A program made the translations under genes and the position numbers. From assembly GCF_002464935.1 (NCBI RefSeq), contig NZ_NBYY01000013.1, positions 93,232 to 157,231 of the forward strand: a stretch of DNA of 64,000 nucleotides. The letters run 5' to 3'. The notes beneath the pieces are model-generated. The model saw nothing but the letters and a program-made list of their open reading frames with translations. It was not told the DNA's origin and did not search any database. The stretch is from Candidatus Enterovibrio escicola. GTDB lineage: Bacteria; Pseudomonadota; Gammaproteobacteria; Enterobacterales; Vibrionaceae. Positions 43,009 through 52,705 of the stretch are shown here, piece after piece (the stretch's first letter is position 1; each line of letters opens with the position of its first letter).

Positions 43009-43476
43009 TTTGGGAGTTTGATGGTAATGTGGCTGAGCCAAGTTTGTAGGTGCTGGTCAGGCAAATGTCCATTGCGAACCACTCCCCGCATTCCGTTAGC
43101 TTGGAGTGATGTGAAATTATCGAGCAAGGATTTAACCTCGGCTTCTATAGCTTGAGCCAATAACAGCTGTGCATCTTGTTCCAGCAGTTTATTAAGCGGG
43201 TTTTCTAGTTTATAAAGCTCGGTAACGTTATGACTATTATCCATGCGGTATATTTCTTGTTAGTTGTTAATTTAGCGAGATTAATCAACAGGTTACACTG
43301 TATTATTTCCTACCCATATACCAGAAATTACTATATCTCCATTAAATAAGCGTTCAAAAAAGAGACTAACCAAAGGTTTAATGTTGTTATTTTTTATTAT
43401 AACCATAAAGCCCAATCATTAAAAACGACCATCGAGCAAAAGATCTTGAGATTTCCCTTAGAAATATGCCTTATTA

Positions 43477-44434
43477 ACCTACGTTTCGTATTCGAAATAA
43501 ATTCAAAGCGCGAGTCTGGATTTGGACGTTTTAAAAATTATTGACTGCACAAGGATTTGTGCATGAATAATTCAGATGTCGTTTTCATCGACTTCTGCCA
43601 AACTTTCCTTCCTGCATGGAAAAAACACCTAATTTCTTTCGGTATCAAACAAAGATACAAGCTTTCTCGCCTATCAGTTAGCGAAGTGATGACGATAGTG
43701 ATAGCTTTCCATCAATCAGGGTATCGAGACTTCAAAACCTATTACATCCACTTTGTTTGTCGCTACCTCACCAACGAATTTCCTGAATTAGTTACACGAG
43801 GATGCTTAAGCTTATGCAAGATGTCCTAGTTCCGCTTTGTTCTTTCCTCACTCACCGCAGGCAAGGCTGACAGGGATTGCCTGCGGTGATTCGTCTAAGT
43901 TATAGGTTTATTACAACCTACGCATTTTCAGACATCAGATTTTCACAAGTACCGCGAAGTGAGGAAAAGGAACGATATTGTGATTCTACGGTTTTAAATT
44001 ATACTTTACTATCAATGGGTAAGGTGTATTATCTTAGTCAAAGTGACGACGAATAACGTGGATGATAGAAAGCCTATATCGGAAATGGCTGACAAGCTTT
44101 GGGGGTGTTTATACGGAGATAAAGGTTATATCTCTGCTCCATTGGAGCGGGAACTTGCAGACAAGGTAGTGACACCGATAACGGGTATAAAACAACATGA
44201 AACCCAATAGTGATGAAACTTTGGAACCGCTTGATGCTCCGGAAACGATTTATTATTGAAACCGTTTTTGACCAACTAAAAAACATATCCTAAATCGAGC
44301 ATTCTCGGTACCGTAGTTGTATCAGCTTTATGGTTAACTTGCTGACAGGGCTTATCGCGTATTCATTTCAACCAAAGAAGCCTAGCATCAAGATGACTAG
44401 GTTTGATAAGCAAGCGCTTATGCATATCTAAGGT
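43477..44434 (+). mobile_element. IS982-type element, near full length (958 bp)
   Basis: 5' end weathered (ACCTACGTTTCGTATT), 3' end CATATCTAAGGT. The N-terminal frame is clean for about 80 codons (NNSDVVFIDFCQTFLPAWKK, RLSVSEVMTIVIAFHQSGYR), then shifted and stopped repeatedly. Confidence 0.88.
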
Positions 44435-44479
44435 TATTTAGCTATATTTTTGGATACTGCGATTAAAACGCACTGATAG

Positions 44480-45080
44480 TGGAAGGTATTTTTAAGCGCC
44501 TCTTCGTAAATTAAAAGGCTTTCTTAATTCGTTTTTTACGTTAATTAACAACACCCCATTTTTGCCTAAAAATTTATTATTTTCCAAATCATTCCAGATT
44601 ATCTACAAACGATGGTTTCGCCTCAATAGGCCGTATTTTAAATGGCGAACACTTTTCCTTAGTAACCTTTTCAATATCTTTTATATTCCTACCTTACGTG
44701 ACTATAGCACCTGTCTCCTTGCCGTTTATCGGTTGTGTTAAAACAACAAATCTACTCATAGTAGACGTGGACTTCTATATTTGTTAGTACGTGTGATATC
44801 TACTCGGAATTCCAATCGTTTTTGAGCAATAGATGAACGAAATGTCTTTGATCTGTTGGTAAATTATATTTGCTTGCTCACTTGCGATTATTCATCGATA
44901 GATCTTGAGTAATTTTAGGGTCATAATCACTGTGATTACGGTACCTTTTCAGTTCTAGGTAAACTGAGAAACGATGGTACTTGATTGTCTTTGCAATCTC
45001 GTAGATTAGAATTCCCCCGTTCTCAAAGGGCTGCAATTTAGTATCTTCTTCCCGTGGCCAACTGCTAATAATTAATGGTA
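44480..45080 (-). mobile_element. IS30-type element (second kind), heavily decayed
   Basis: On the minus strand, scattered frames read QLATGRRYQIAAL, LPTDQRHFVHLLLKNDW, DKRQGDRCYSHVR and RPIEAKPSFVDNLE, matching the YQQLT, DQRH and RPxxVD blocks of IS30 transposases. Nearly every block is separated by stops or shifts. The yvcK promoter lies just beyond. Confidence 0.55.
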
Positions 45081-45190
45081 GTACTGCTTATTTCCTTAGA
45101 GATAAGATCGTACCACTTTCGATAGTTGTCTTCCTATTCTACGCTAGACCATAAGTGTTTTAGTTATTATCTAAATTAAGGGTGGTGTAA

Positions 45191-46084
45191 ATGAGGAATA
45201 AAAAAGAAAAACACAAAATAGTCGCCGTAGGAGGGGGACATGGATTAGGACGTGTACTTTCTGCATTGTCTGACTTTGACGGAGACATTACAGGTATAGT
45301 TACTACTACAGATAATGGTGGTTCGACTGGGAAAATACGTGCATCTCAGGGTGGTATCGCATGGGGTGACACACGTAATTGCATAAATCAGTTGATTACA
45401 AAACCTTCGATAGGTTCGATGATCTTTGAATATCGCTTTAAAGGCAATGGAGAACTTGATGGACATAACCTTGGAAATTTGATACTGACTGCATTGGATA
45501 GTCTCTCACTCCGACCACTAGAAACTATTAATTTAATCCGAAACATGTTGAAAATTTCTGTATACATAGTTCCTATGTCTGAACACCCTGCAGATCTATC
45601 AGCACAAATTCTGGATGGGCAAATCATCTCAGGAGAGACCAATGTAGATGACCTAATCGAGCTCCCCGCAAGATTAATTTTAGAACCTATTGTTCCAGCA
45701 ACTAAAGAAGCTGTTCAAGCTATTCAGGAAGCCGAATTGATACTCCTAGGTCCTGGCAGTTTTTTAACCAGCGTAATGCCACCACTCTTGCTACCAGAGA
45801 TTAATAAAGCACTGAAAAACACAGCAGCCAAAATTGTATTTGTGCGAAATTTAGGGAAAGAACTAGGACCGGCCGGACAAATGCCTTTGAATACGATACT
45901 TTCATGGTGTGAGCGTTCAATAGGAGGGAGGAGGATTAATATAGTATTAGGCTCAAATAATGATGATAGCCTTGCCGGAAACTACAAGCAGGTGGCAAAG
46001 GACTTGGCATCCGATCACTACCAGTGGTACCATGATAAGAACAAACTATCGCTAGCCATTAAACAGATGTTGCTTAGTGATTAA
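45191..46084 (+). CDS. yvcK: YvcK-family protein (gluconeogenesis factor type)
   Basis: A 297-residue protein of the CofD-like YvcK family, which binds UDP-sugars and in Bacillus is needed for growth on gluconeogenic carbon and for cell shape. Family motifs are visible: VAVGGGHGLGRVL, TTTDNGGSTGKIR, WGDTRNCINQL, GHNLGNLIL, LGPGSFLTSVMPPLL. GGGTGG precedes the ATG. It ends 11 bases inside luxU, which runs the other way. In Vibrio it lies between luxU and moaA, as here apart from the inserted IS DNA. Its exact role in this group is not established. Confidence 0.93.
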   Translation: MRNKKEKHKIVAVGGGHGLGRVLSALSDFDGDITGIVTTTDNGGSTGKIRASQGGIAWGDTRNCINQLITKPSIGSMIFEYRFKGNGELDGHNLGNLILTALDSLSLRPLETINLIRNMLKISVYIVPMSEHPADLSAQILDGQIISGETNVDDLIELPARLILEPIVPATKEAVQAIQEAELILLGPGSFLTSVMPPLLLPEINKALKNTAAKIVFVRNLGKELGPAGQMPLNTILSWCERSIGGRRINIVLGSNNDDSLAGNYKQVAKDLASDHYQWYHDKNKLSLAIKQMLLSD

Positions 46085-46427
46085 ATAGATTTTGTTGGTT
46101 AGCCAATGCTTTATATTCAGATATAGTACCACGTAGCATAGAAATTAAACGTGGCAGTTGATCGTGTACCCAAGATTCTTGCCCTAGTTTCACCCGCGAT
46201 TCACACTCACGAGCTAAGGCTGCCAGTTCATCAGCGCCAAAACTAGCTGCACTGCTTTTAATCGCATGGCTGATTTCACGAATCTGACTCGTGCTTGGAG
46301 CCTCTGAAAGTTGCTCGTAATAACGGCTGATTTCATCGCTAAACACGACTAATAAACTTGCCACCGTTTCTTCTCCAACTTCAACAGCCAATCGCCGTAT
46401 TGTTTCATGATTCACTATCGTCGCCAT
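46074..46427 (-). CDS. luxU: Phosphorelay protein LuxU (Hpt domain)
   Basis: A 117-residue histidine-phosphotransfer protein. In Vibrio quorum sensing it passes phosphate between the sensor kinases (LuxN, LuxPQ, CqsS) and LuxO. The Hpt helix EISHAIKSSAASFGA places the phospho-histidine at residue 54. The frame is complete, and the position beside yvcK and immediately after luxO sequence (26 bases) supports the name. Its partner luxO is reduced to a fragment here, so LuxU has no local target. Either an unlinked LuxO-like regulator exists or luxU is a survivor not yet lost. Confidence 0.9.
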   Translation of the reverse strand: MATIVNHETIRRLAVEVGEETVASLLVVFSDEISRYYEQLSEAPSTSQIREISHAIKSSAASFGADELAALARECESRVKLGQESWVHDQLPRLISMLRGTISEYKALANQQNLFNH

Positions 46428-46452
46428 ACTCTAATCCCTTCTCTTTCTGTAA

Positions 46453-46672
46453 TTATTGCCAACCCAGCAGTTTTTGATAAATGGTTGATGGGTTAACTCC
46501 TAGTAAACCACCCGCCTGAAAAATCTTTCCAACTCAAGCATCCATCGCAATCTAAACTGCTCCTTTTTCCACTAACCACGATGGTTTAGCATCGGTCTTT
46601 ACTATTGTCCGTTGCGTCAACATTGCAGAAGGAATAAAGAAATCTTTTTCCAACCCGCGGCATTGACACATC
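46453..46672 (-). pseudogene. luxO: luxO, C-terminal remnant
   Basis: The last ~70 codons of the sigma-54 activator LuxO: DFFIPSAMLTQRTIVKTDA, KPSWLVEKGAV, then the Fis-type helix-turn-helix GGLLGVNPSTIYQKLLGWQ and a stop. Two in-frame stops interrupt it (after EKGAV and after IAMDA). The receiver and AAA+ domains, about 380 codons, are missing. Identity rests on the HTH tail and on its place between luxU and uvrB. Confidence 0.8.
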
Positions 46673-46850
46673 AAGCCTATGGCCTACATAGGCTTATGTA
46701 ATTTTGATATATGAATTCTTTAAGAATGAAGAAAGAAGCATTCCTTTTGTCACTTTTTAATCATTGTGTAATGCAATAATATTGCGAATAACCTACTTAA
46801 TATAAACGTACCTGATCAATGTCAATTGTAGCATTTTAAATGCTGTATGT
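46673..46850. other. Spacer between luxO remnant and IS5 element
   Basis: No coding text was recognised. A CCTATGGCCTACATAGG inverted repeat lies at about 46678-46694. Confidence 0.3.
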
Positions 46851-47858
46851 GGGTGTTAATTAAATCAGGCTTATAACGCACTGCTCCAAATATTTTTTAT
46901 AGTCTTAATTTATCTGCTGGTGAATAGGTATACCAAGTCTTATAACTTTGTTCATCTATTTCACATTTTTCAGGGTTTCACCAACGTGAACATTGTAATC
47001 ACGGAGAGTGAGTTTAGGGCTGAGCAACTCTTTATAGCGAAATATTTCTGTCTCTGCTAATGAGCATTTATGATAAACCCTGTCCTTTTCCAACTCCGTC
47101 AGTTTGTCATTTTTCAACGCCTTTCAAGCTTCCTTTTTAGGATGCTCTTACTCCCAGTACCCCGCATGCTTAGAGGTAGAATACTGGGCGTTTTTTCTGT
47201 ACGTGGTGACATGCTCTTGTGTCATTGGTTCCATCAGCACTGACTTGCTGTATCTTTCGTTGTAATGGGTTAAGCAATAGAGGTAAAACCTCATTATCAC
47301 CCACAAAAACTAGGCTAACTTATGCAACAATAATCTCATGAGTAGACATATCAACGGCCAGATGAAGTTTTTGCTAGATACGCTGCTTCTCCTTACAGTG
47401 TTTACGCTTTTCCGTCTACCTTTAGGCTTGTGGTATCAATAACGACGTGGGCAACAACTCATAGAGTGGGCAAACGGTACTTAACTTCTACGGTCTTCGA
47501 ACGCTTACTAATGCAAGTGTATGTAGGGGATTTCAGCGTGACAATCATCAACGTAAAAACTGAATTGACACAGCCTTTTTACGTACGAAGTGGGAGCTTG
47601 AAAATACCTTTCACCATAAATGATGTCTCAATCTAGGTATCGGTAAATATAAACTTACGGTCACGATACTTTAGAAAATACCATGCTTTAATGGTAGCGG
47701 CGTCTATCCAGAAAGTGATTGAGCCACGGTTTACTAATGATTGATTATATCGTTTTCAATTGCTGATCTTGTGTTTTCCCTTTCCCATCATCACCTCCTG
47801 CTTAATTCCAAGATGGTCTAATCGTAGAAATTGCGATTAGTTCAGATATTTTAAAACA
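46851..47858 (-). mobile_element. IS5-type element, full length but decayed (about 1.0 kb)
   Basis: The reference copy for the IS5-type pieces in this window. Ends: GGGTGTTAATTAAATCAGG and a matching AACAACGCC. On minus the transposase reads NQSLVNRGSITFWIDAATIKAW, PTYTCISKRSKTVEVKYR and VAHVVIDTTSLKV near 47.42 kb (first catalytic Asp), then a C-terminus near 46.9 kb. Many stops and shifts. Confidence 0.8.
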
Positions 47859-47959
47859 ACGCCACACGAAATTGGAGAACTAGTTGGTTTCAGTCAATAC
47901 TATGATGCTCCATGCTATAGATTAACCAAATGAAAGTTTGTATTAATAATATTTATCAA

Positions 47960-48688
47960 CTATTGTGTTGTATATCCACCATCAATCGCATGTAAACTAC
48001 CCGTAATAAAGCTGGCTTTGTCACTTGCTAAGAACACGACCAAATTAGCAATTTCCATAGGTTGTGCAATTCGGTCTAAAGGTTGAAGTTTTTCTTCCTT
48101 TCTATGAACCTTATTTTTATCCTCACCTGACCGACTGCAATAGTTGTCAAGGGCTTTGTGGTAAAGCTGTGTTTCCGTGGTGCCTGCACATACAGTGTTT
48201 GCGCGGATGTTGTACTTAGCGTAATCAATGGCGGTAGTTTTTGCTATGGATGCAATGGCATGCTTGCTGAGGTTATAGGCAAAAGACTTTGCTTTTGCTA
48301 TTGTACACTGATCCGAGCCCAATAACACGATACTTCCTTTTTTGGCTACTCTCATACTAGGTATGCAAGCCCTAATGGCATTATAAACACCTTTTACATT
48401 GATGGCCAGTATGCGATCTAGTGCCTCCTCATTTGTGTCTTCGATGGTTGAGCTAAAATATATACCTGCATTACATACTAGAACATCAATAGATGTTTCA
48501 TTTGCTAACACGTATTCAACTGCGGTTTTAATGGCATTCATGTCAGTCACATCACATTTTAACCAATGGCCATGAACACCTTGATGACAATCAAGGTTAT
48601 ACACGCTATATCCCTCGTTGATAAAGCCATCAACAATAGCCAATCCAATACCTGCCGAACCACCAGTAACCAGTGCTACTTTTATCAT
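47960..48688 (-). CDS. Short-chain dehydrogenase/reductase
   Basis: A classical SDR of 242 residues from the ATG at 48688, which has GGAGG nine bases upstream; an ATG ten codons earlier is less likely. Nucleotide loop TGGSAGIGLAIVDG, NAGIYFSS, catalytic Tyr-Lys in YNLSKHAIASIAK, and the C-terminal SFITGSLHAIDGGYTTQ are present, so it should be active with NAD(P). The substrate cannot be read. It lies where the missing front half of luxO would be expected, 226 bases from uvrB and divergent from it. I cannot tell whether it came in with the deletion. Confidence 0.85.
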   Translation of the reverse strand: MIKVALVTGGSAGIGLAIVDGFINEGYSVYNLDCHQGVHGHWLKCDVTDMNAIKTAVEYVLANETSIDVLVCNAGIYFSSTIEDTNEEALDRILAINVKGVYNAIRACIPSMRVAKKGSIVLLGSDQCTIAKAKSFAYNLSKHAIASIAKTTAIDYAKYNIRANTVCAGTTETQLYHKALDNYCSRSGEDKNKVHRKEEKLQPLDRIAQPMEIANLVVFLASDKASFITGSLHAIDGGYTTQ

Positions 48689-48914
48689 TCTTGTGTTACC
48701 TCCAGAACCAACCATCATTAGGACTATGCTTATATGGCATAGTCAGATCATCGACGTCAACTAGTAAAAAGTCAATTCACGCAGGGTAAGACTATAATGA
48801 CCATGAAAATATGGAAAGATAGGCGGTGAGTTAAAGCATGCTAATTTTGTTAGTTGACTTACATTATCTAGAGCGCAAAATATAGTGACAAATAATTATG
48901 GATATGAACGTGCA

Positions 48915-50939
48915 ATGGGAAAGACCTTTAAATTGTATTCTCCATTCGAACCTTCTGGCGACCAACCAAACGCAATTCATCAATTACTTAAAGGGTTGGA
49001 GTCTGGTCTAGCACATCAAACCCTTCTGGGGGTTACGGGTTCTGGAAAAACGTATACTATGGCTAATGTTATTGCAGAGTCAAATAGACCCACTATGATC
49101 ATGGCACCAAATAAGACACTGGCAGCGCAGTTATATGGTGAAATGCGAGAGTTCTTCCCTGAGAATGCAGTTGAGTATTTCGTGTCTTACTATGATTATT
49201 ATCAGCCTGAAGCGTACGTTCCGACGACCGATACCTTTATTGAAAAAGACGCTTCGATTAACGAATATGTTGAGCAAATGCGTTTGTCTGCAACCAAAGC
49301 GTTACTGGAGCGTCGTGATGTTATCATTGTTGCGTCGGTCTCTGCGATTTATGGTTTGGGTAATCCTGATGCATACTTAAAAATGATGTTGCATCTTCGT
49401 CGTGGTGACGTAATTGATCAGCGCAGTATATTAAGACGTTTGGCAGAAATACAGTATAAACGTAATGACCAAGCTTTTACCCGCGGGATCTTCAGAGTAC
49501 GTGGTGAAGTGATCGATATTTTTCCTGCAGAATCTAATCGTAATGCCATTCGGGTTGAGTTGTTTGATGATGAAGTGGAATGTATTAGTATCTTTGATTC
49601 AATGAGCGGGGTTGTGCTTGAGTGTAACCTTCCCCGTTGTACAATTTATCCAAAGACTCACTATGTCACACCTAGAGAGCACATTATTGGAGCGATAAAA
49701 TATATCAAAGAAGAGTTGCTCAGTCGCAAAAAAGTCTTCTTGGAAAACAACAAACTGATCGAAGAACAACGAATTTCACAACGCACCCAGTTTGATCTGG
49801 AAATGATGACAGAGTTGGGCTACTGCTCTGGAATTGAAAACTATTCACGTTATTTGAGTGGACGCTCTGACGGCGAGCCACCCCCGACTTTATTTGACTA
49901 TCTTCCTGCAGATGGTTTGTTAATTATTGATGAATCTCATATCACTATCCCCCAGATTGGGGCTATGTATAAGGGAGATCGTTCGCGCAAAGAAACCCTT
50001 GTTGAATACGGTTTCCGCCTTCCATCCGCACTTGATAACCGACCATTGAAGTTTGACGAATTTGAAGCGATTGCACCGCAAAGTATATACGTTTCTGCAA
50101 CACCTAGTAAATATGAGGTCGAAAAATCGGACGGCGAAATAGCCGAACAGCTGGTGCGACCAACGGGTTTATTAGATCCTCAGATTGAAGTGCGTCCCGT
50201 GGCTACACAGGTAGATGACCTGTTATCGGAAATTCGTTTGCGTGTCGATATTGATGAACGGGTACTAGTGACGACGCTAACCAAACGGATGGCGGAAGAT
50301 CTTACCGACTATTTCGAAGAACATAATGTGCGTGCTAGATATCTACATTCCGATATCGATACTGTTGAGCGTATTGAGATCATCCGTGATCTTCGACTCG
50401 GCCAATTTGATGTCCTTGTGGGTATAAATTTGTTGCGTGAAGGTCTTGATATCCCAGAAGTGTCTCTGGTGGCGATCTTGGATGCAGATAAGGAAGGCTT
50501 CTTACGTTCGGAACGTTCACTCATTCAAACCATTGGACGCGTTGCACGTAACCTGAATGGTAAGGCTATCCTCTATGGAGATAACATCACAAGATCGATG
50601 CGTCTTGCTATTTATGAGACCGATCGCCGTCGTGCGAAACAAGAAGCGCATAATGAACAGCATGGAATTGTGCCTCAAGGTTTAAATAAGAAAATAATAG
50701 ACGTTATGGAGATGGGTAGGAATCGAAAACCATACAAACAGAATACATGTACATCATTGGATGCCGTGATAAATGACTATGGGAAATACAGTTCCAAGTC
50801 ACGACAGCAGATTGAAACGGAAATTCAGGTGCTAGAAGATAAAATGCACGAGGCTGCACAGAATTTGGAGTTTGAGGTTGCGACATCTCTTCGTGATCAG
50901 ATAGTTGGTTTAAGAACAATGTATATACAAAATAGCTAA
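48915..50939 (+). CDS. uvrB: Excinuclease ABC subunit B
   Basis: Damage-verification helicase of nucleotide excision repair, working with UvrA and UvrC. From the ATG at 48915 it has 674 residues, like E. coli (673). An upstream GTG at 48885 adds ten residues without family support. Walker A GVTGSGKT, the beta-hairpin [16 protein letters not shown], motif [11 protein letters not shown] and the C-terminal UVR motif ([18 protein letters not shown]) are intact. No LexA box (CTG-N10-CAG) was found in the 200 bases upstream, so SOS control may be lost or lie elsewhere. A stem-loop follows the stop. Confidence 0.97.
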   Translation: MGKTFKLYSPFEPSGDQPNAIHQLLKGLESGLAHQTLLGVTGSGKTYTMANVIAESNRPTMIMAPNKTLAAQLYGEMREFFPENAVEYFVSYYDYYQPEAYVPTTDTFIEKDASINEYVEQMRLSATKALLERRDVIIVASVSAIYGLGNPDAYLKMMLHLRRGDVIDQRSILRRLAEIQYKRNDQAFTRGIFRVRGEVIDIFPAESNRNAIRVELFDDEVECISIFDSMSGVVLECNLPRCTIYPKTHYVTPREHIIGAIKYIKEELLSRKKVFLENNKLIEEQRISQRTQFDLEMMTELGYCSGIENYSRYLSGRSDGEPPPTLFDYLPADGLLIIDESHITIPQIGAMYKGDRSRKETLVEYGFRLPSALDNRPLKFDEFEAIAPQSIYVSATPSKYEVEKSDGEIAEQLVRPTGLLDPQIEVRPVATQVDDLLSEIRLRVDIDERVLVTTLTKRMAEDLTDYFEEHNVRARYLHSDIDTVERIEIIRDLRLGQFDVLVGINLLREGLDIPEVSLVAILDADKEGFLRSERSLIQTIGRVARNLNGKAILYGDNITRSMRLAIYETDRRRAKQEAHNEQHGIVPQGLNKKIIDVMEMGRNRKPYKQNTCTSLDAVINDYGKYSSKSRQQIETEIQVLEDKMHEAAQNLEFEVATSLRDQIVGLRTMYIQNS

Positions 50940-50943
50940 AATA

Positions 50944-50978
50944 AATCTGCTAGAAAACATGTTACTAGCTAGCAGATT
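50944..50978 (+). terminator. Stem-loop after uvrB
   Basis: AATCTGCTAG and CTAGCAGATT pair as a perfect 10-bp stem around a 15-base loop, five bases past the uvrB stop. There is no U tract. It is a likely transcript end or 3' stabiliser. Confidence 0.5.
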
Positions 50979-51071
50979 CCTAAGGGTAGGGTAGGCGTAT
51001 ACTAGGCACATGCAGTTTTGAATCTTTTGTGCAATCAATACCAGTTTGTATATAGTGGTTTCTTTTAGTTA

Positions 51072-51978
51072 ACCTCTGATCTGCAAAGCGCCGCCAGCAA
51101 GTTGACCATAAAGCTGATACAACTACGGTGCCGAGAATGCTCGATTTTGGATATGTTTTTTAGTTGGTCAAAAACGGTTTCGATAATAAATCGTTTCCGG
51201 AGCATCAAGTGGTTCCAAAGTTTCATTACTTTTGGTTTTATGTTTATTTATACCCGTTATCAGTATCACTCCATTGTCTGTTAGTTCCCGCTCCAATTGA
51301 CCAGAGATATAAGTTTTCTCTCCGTATAAACACCCCCAAAGCTCGTCAACCATTTCCGATACGGGCTTTCTATCCATCTACGTTAGCCGTTGTCACTTTG
51401 ACTGAGAGAATACCACCGTGGTTATTGATAATGAAGTGTAATTTGAAACCGTAAAACCACCCCATCATTCCTTTTTCTCGCTTCACGGTATCTTTAAAAA
51501 CCTGATGTCTGAGAATGCGTAGGTTGTGACAAACCTGTAGCTTAGATGACTCAATGAAGGCAATCGCTGTCAGCCTTGCCTAACAGGTGAGTGAGGTAAG
51601 AGCGAAGCGGAACTAGAATACCTTGCATGAACTTGAGCATTTGCGTGTAGCTAACTAATTTAGGAAATTCATTGGTGAGGTAGCGGCAAACAAAGTGGAT
51701 GTAATAGGTTTTGAAGTCTTGATACCCCGATTGATGGAAAGCTATCACTATAGTCATCACTTTGCTAACGGAGAGACGAGAAGGCTTGTTTCTTTGTTTG
51801 ACACCGGAAGAAATTAGGTGTTTTCCCATGCAGGGATGAAAGTTTGGCAGAAGTTGCCGACATCGACGAAACAGCGTCTAAGTTATTCATGCCAAAGTCC
51901 TTGTGCAGTTAATAGTTTATTTCAAACGATTTGATTGCGACTTTGGTATTTAGTTCATTTCTTATGCGCAACTCAGGT
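51072..51978 (-). mobile_element. IS982-type element with 3' deletion
   Basis: Minus-strand copy. About 60 bases are missing near its 3' end, after the terminal ACCTCTGATCTGC. It reads GKHLISSGVKQRNKPSRL, SKVMTIVIAFHQSGYQD, then shifted pieces to MDRKPVSEMVDELWGCL. It ends at AACTCAGGT, and hinT sequence begins within a few bases, so the insertion hit that gene. Confidence 0.88.
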
Positions 51979-51982
51979 TAGC

Positions 51983-52215
51983 TATCTTCTGATTATTCCT
52001 AATAAGTTGATTCCAACAATAAATGACCTTGAATGAGGATGACAAAGTGGCGATGGGGGAGCCTGTTTACAGTTTCGCGCAAGCTTACGAAAGAAGAAGG
52101 CAGTGATAAAGATGGTTATCGCTTAATTGTGAATTGCAATGCGCATGGTGGCCAAGCGGTATATCCCACCCACTTGGTAGGTGGCCGTCTTTTAGAGTTG
52201 ATGTTAATCGGGTAA
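51983..52215 (+). pseudogene. hinT: hinT (HIT-family phosphoramidase), C-terminal remnant
   Basis: Reads YLLIIPNKLIPTINDL, then after a one-base shift [17 protein letters not shown] and [18 protein letters not shown]. This matches HinT, the purine-nucleoside phosphoramidase. The HIT triad that should follow (HIHMHLVGG) is reduced to PTHLVGG, so the catalytic histidines are gone. The N-terminal ~45 codons are replaced by the IS982 copy. Clearly non-functional. Confidence 0.8.
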
Positions 52216-52274
52216 CGTATCGTCAGATAGATCGTGCATTCAATAAGTAAGTTCTCGGATAATAACCCTGATTA

Positions 52275-52437
52275 GGAGCTGTTGATTTTTGCTGTACAAA
52301 ACTTCTTCAACAATACAACGATAGCTACATTAACATAAATGCCAGTAATACTATACTGACGTAATTTCCTTCTAATTTGTCATATCTAATTGAAACTAGG
52401 ATGATATTGTTTAATTCGCTCAAAGGTATTTTCTACT
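52275..52437 (-). mobile_element. IS5 family (IS427-like) element, 3' scrap
   Basis: Third copy of the end seen at 14.80 and 25.61 kb (GGAGCTGTTGATTTTTG). It encodes ERIKQYHPSF and, after a shift, DKLEGNYVSIVLLAF on minus. Confidence 0.65.
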
Positions 52438-52705
52438 AAATGCAGTTCACATAAGAAACAATCTCTTGAGTACATAACCCAAACATTTTTAGTAACCATT
52501 CGTAAGTTTCTGGGTGTTTTCTTTCCAAATAAATAAGATCTCGAGTTCTTTCTATTTGATTTTTTGATGTGTTCCATTCGATTCTAAAATTCTTTTTCCG
52601 CAAGCTTGGATAGGTAACTACAAGCTTAAAACTTTTCCATATAGGGTTTATTTTTTCGTTTTTTTCGAATAAAATCCAAACCTCATTCTTACATACAGTT
52701 ACCAT
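52436..52705 (-). CDS. Hypothetical protein, 89 residues, C-terminus probably altered
   Basis: The frame opens with MVTVCKNEVWILFEKNEK after an excellent ribosome site (GGTAAGGAA directly before the ATG). It is rich in charged and aromatic residues and has no membrane segment. I do not recognise it. It runs into the IS5 scrap at 52437, so its natural end was probably cut off. A phage or plasmid origin is possible, but nothing shows it directly. Confidence 0.45.
   Translation of the reverse strand: MVTVCKNEVWILFEKNEKINPIWKSFKLVVTYPSLRKKNFRIEWNTSKNQIERTRDLIYLERKHPETYEWLLKMFGLCTQEIVSYVNCI

Larger units (their letters stand above)
40318..43335 (-). mobile_element. IS256-family element interrupted by IS91 and phage DNA
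   Basis: Minus strand. N-terminus at 43244-43009 (NVTELYKLENPLNKLLEQ, SLLDNFTSLQANG, ITIKLPKV). The frame resumes at 41316 with RTGSGSKFNNTLIPHYLKR, then STGDMQPALKYLLSK, RMDDKLCLFVVIGIDDTG, VDGYRESEISWLEVL, HYWVDKTANVLNKVQKSVQP and a C-terminus near 40340 (ATVRLRTNKTKNCGS). Joining the two parts rebuilds an IS256 transposase almost without loss. Several stops and shifts remain. Confidence 0.85.
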
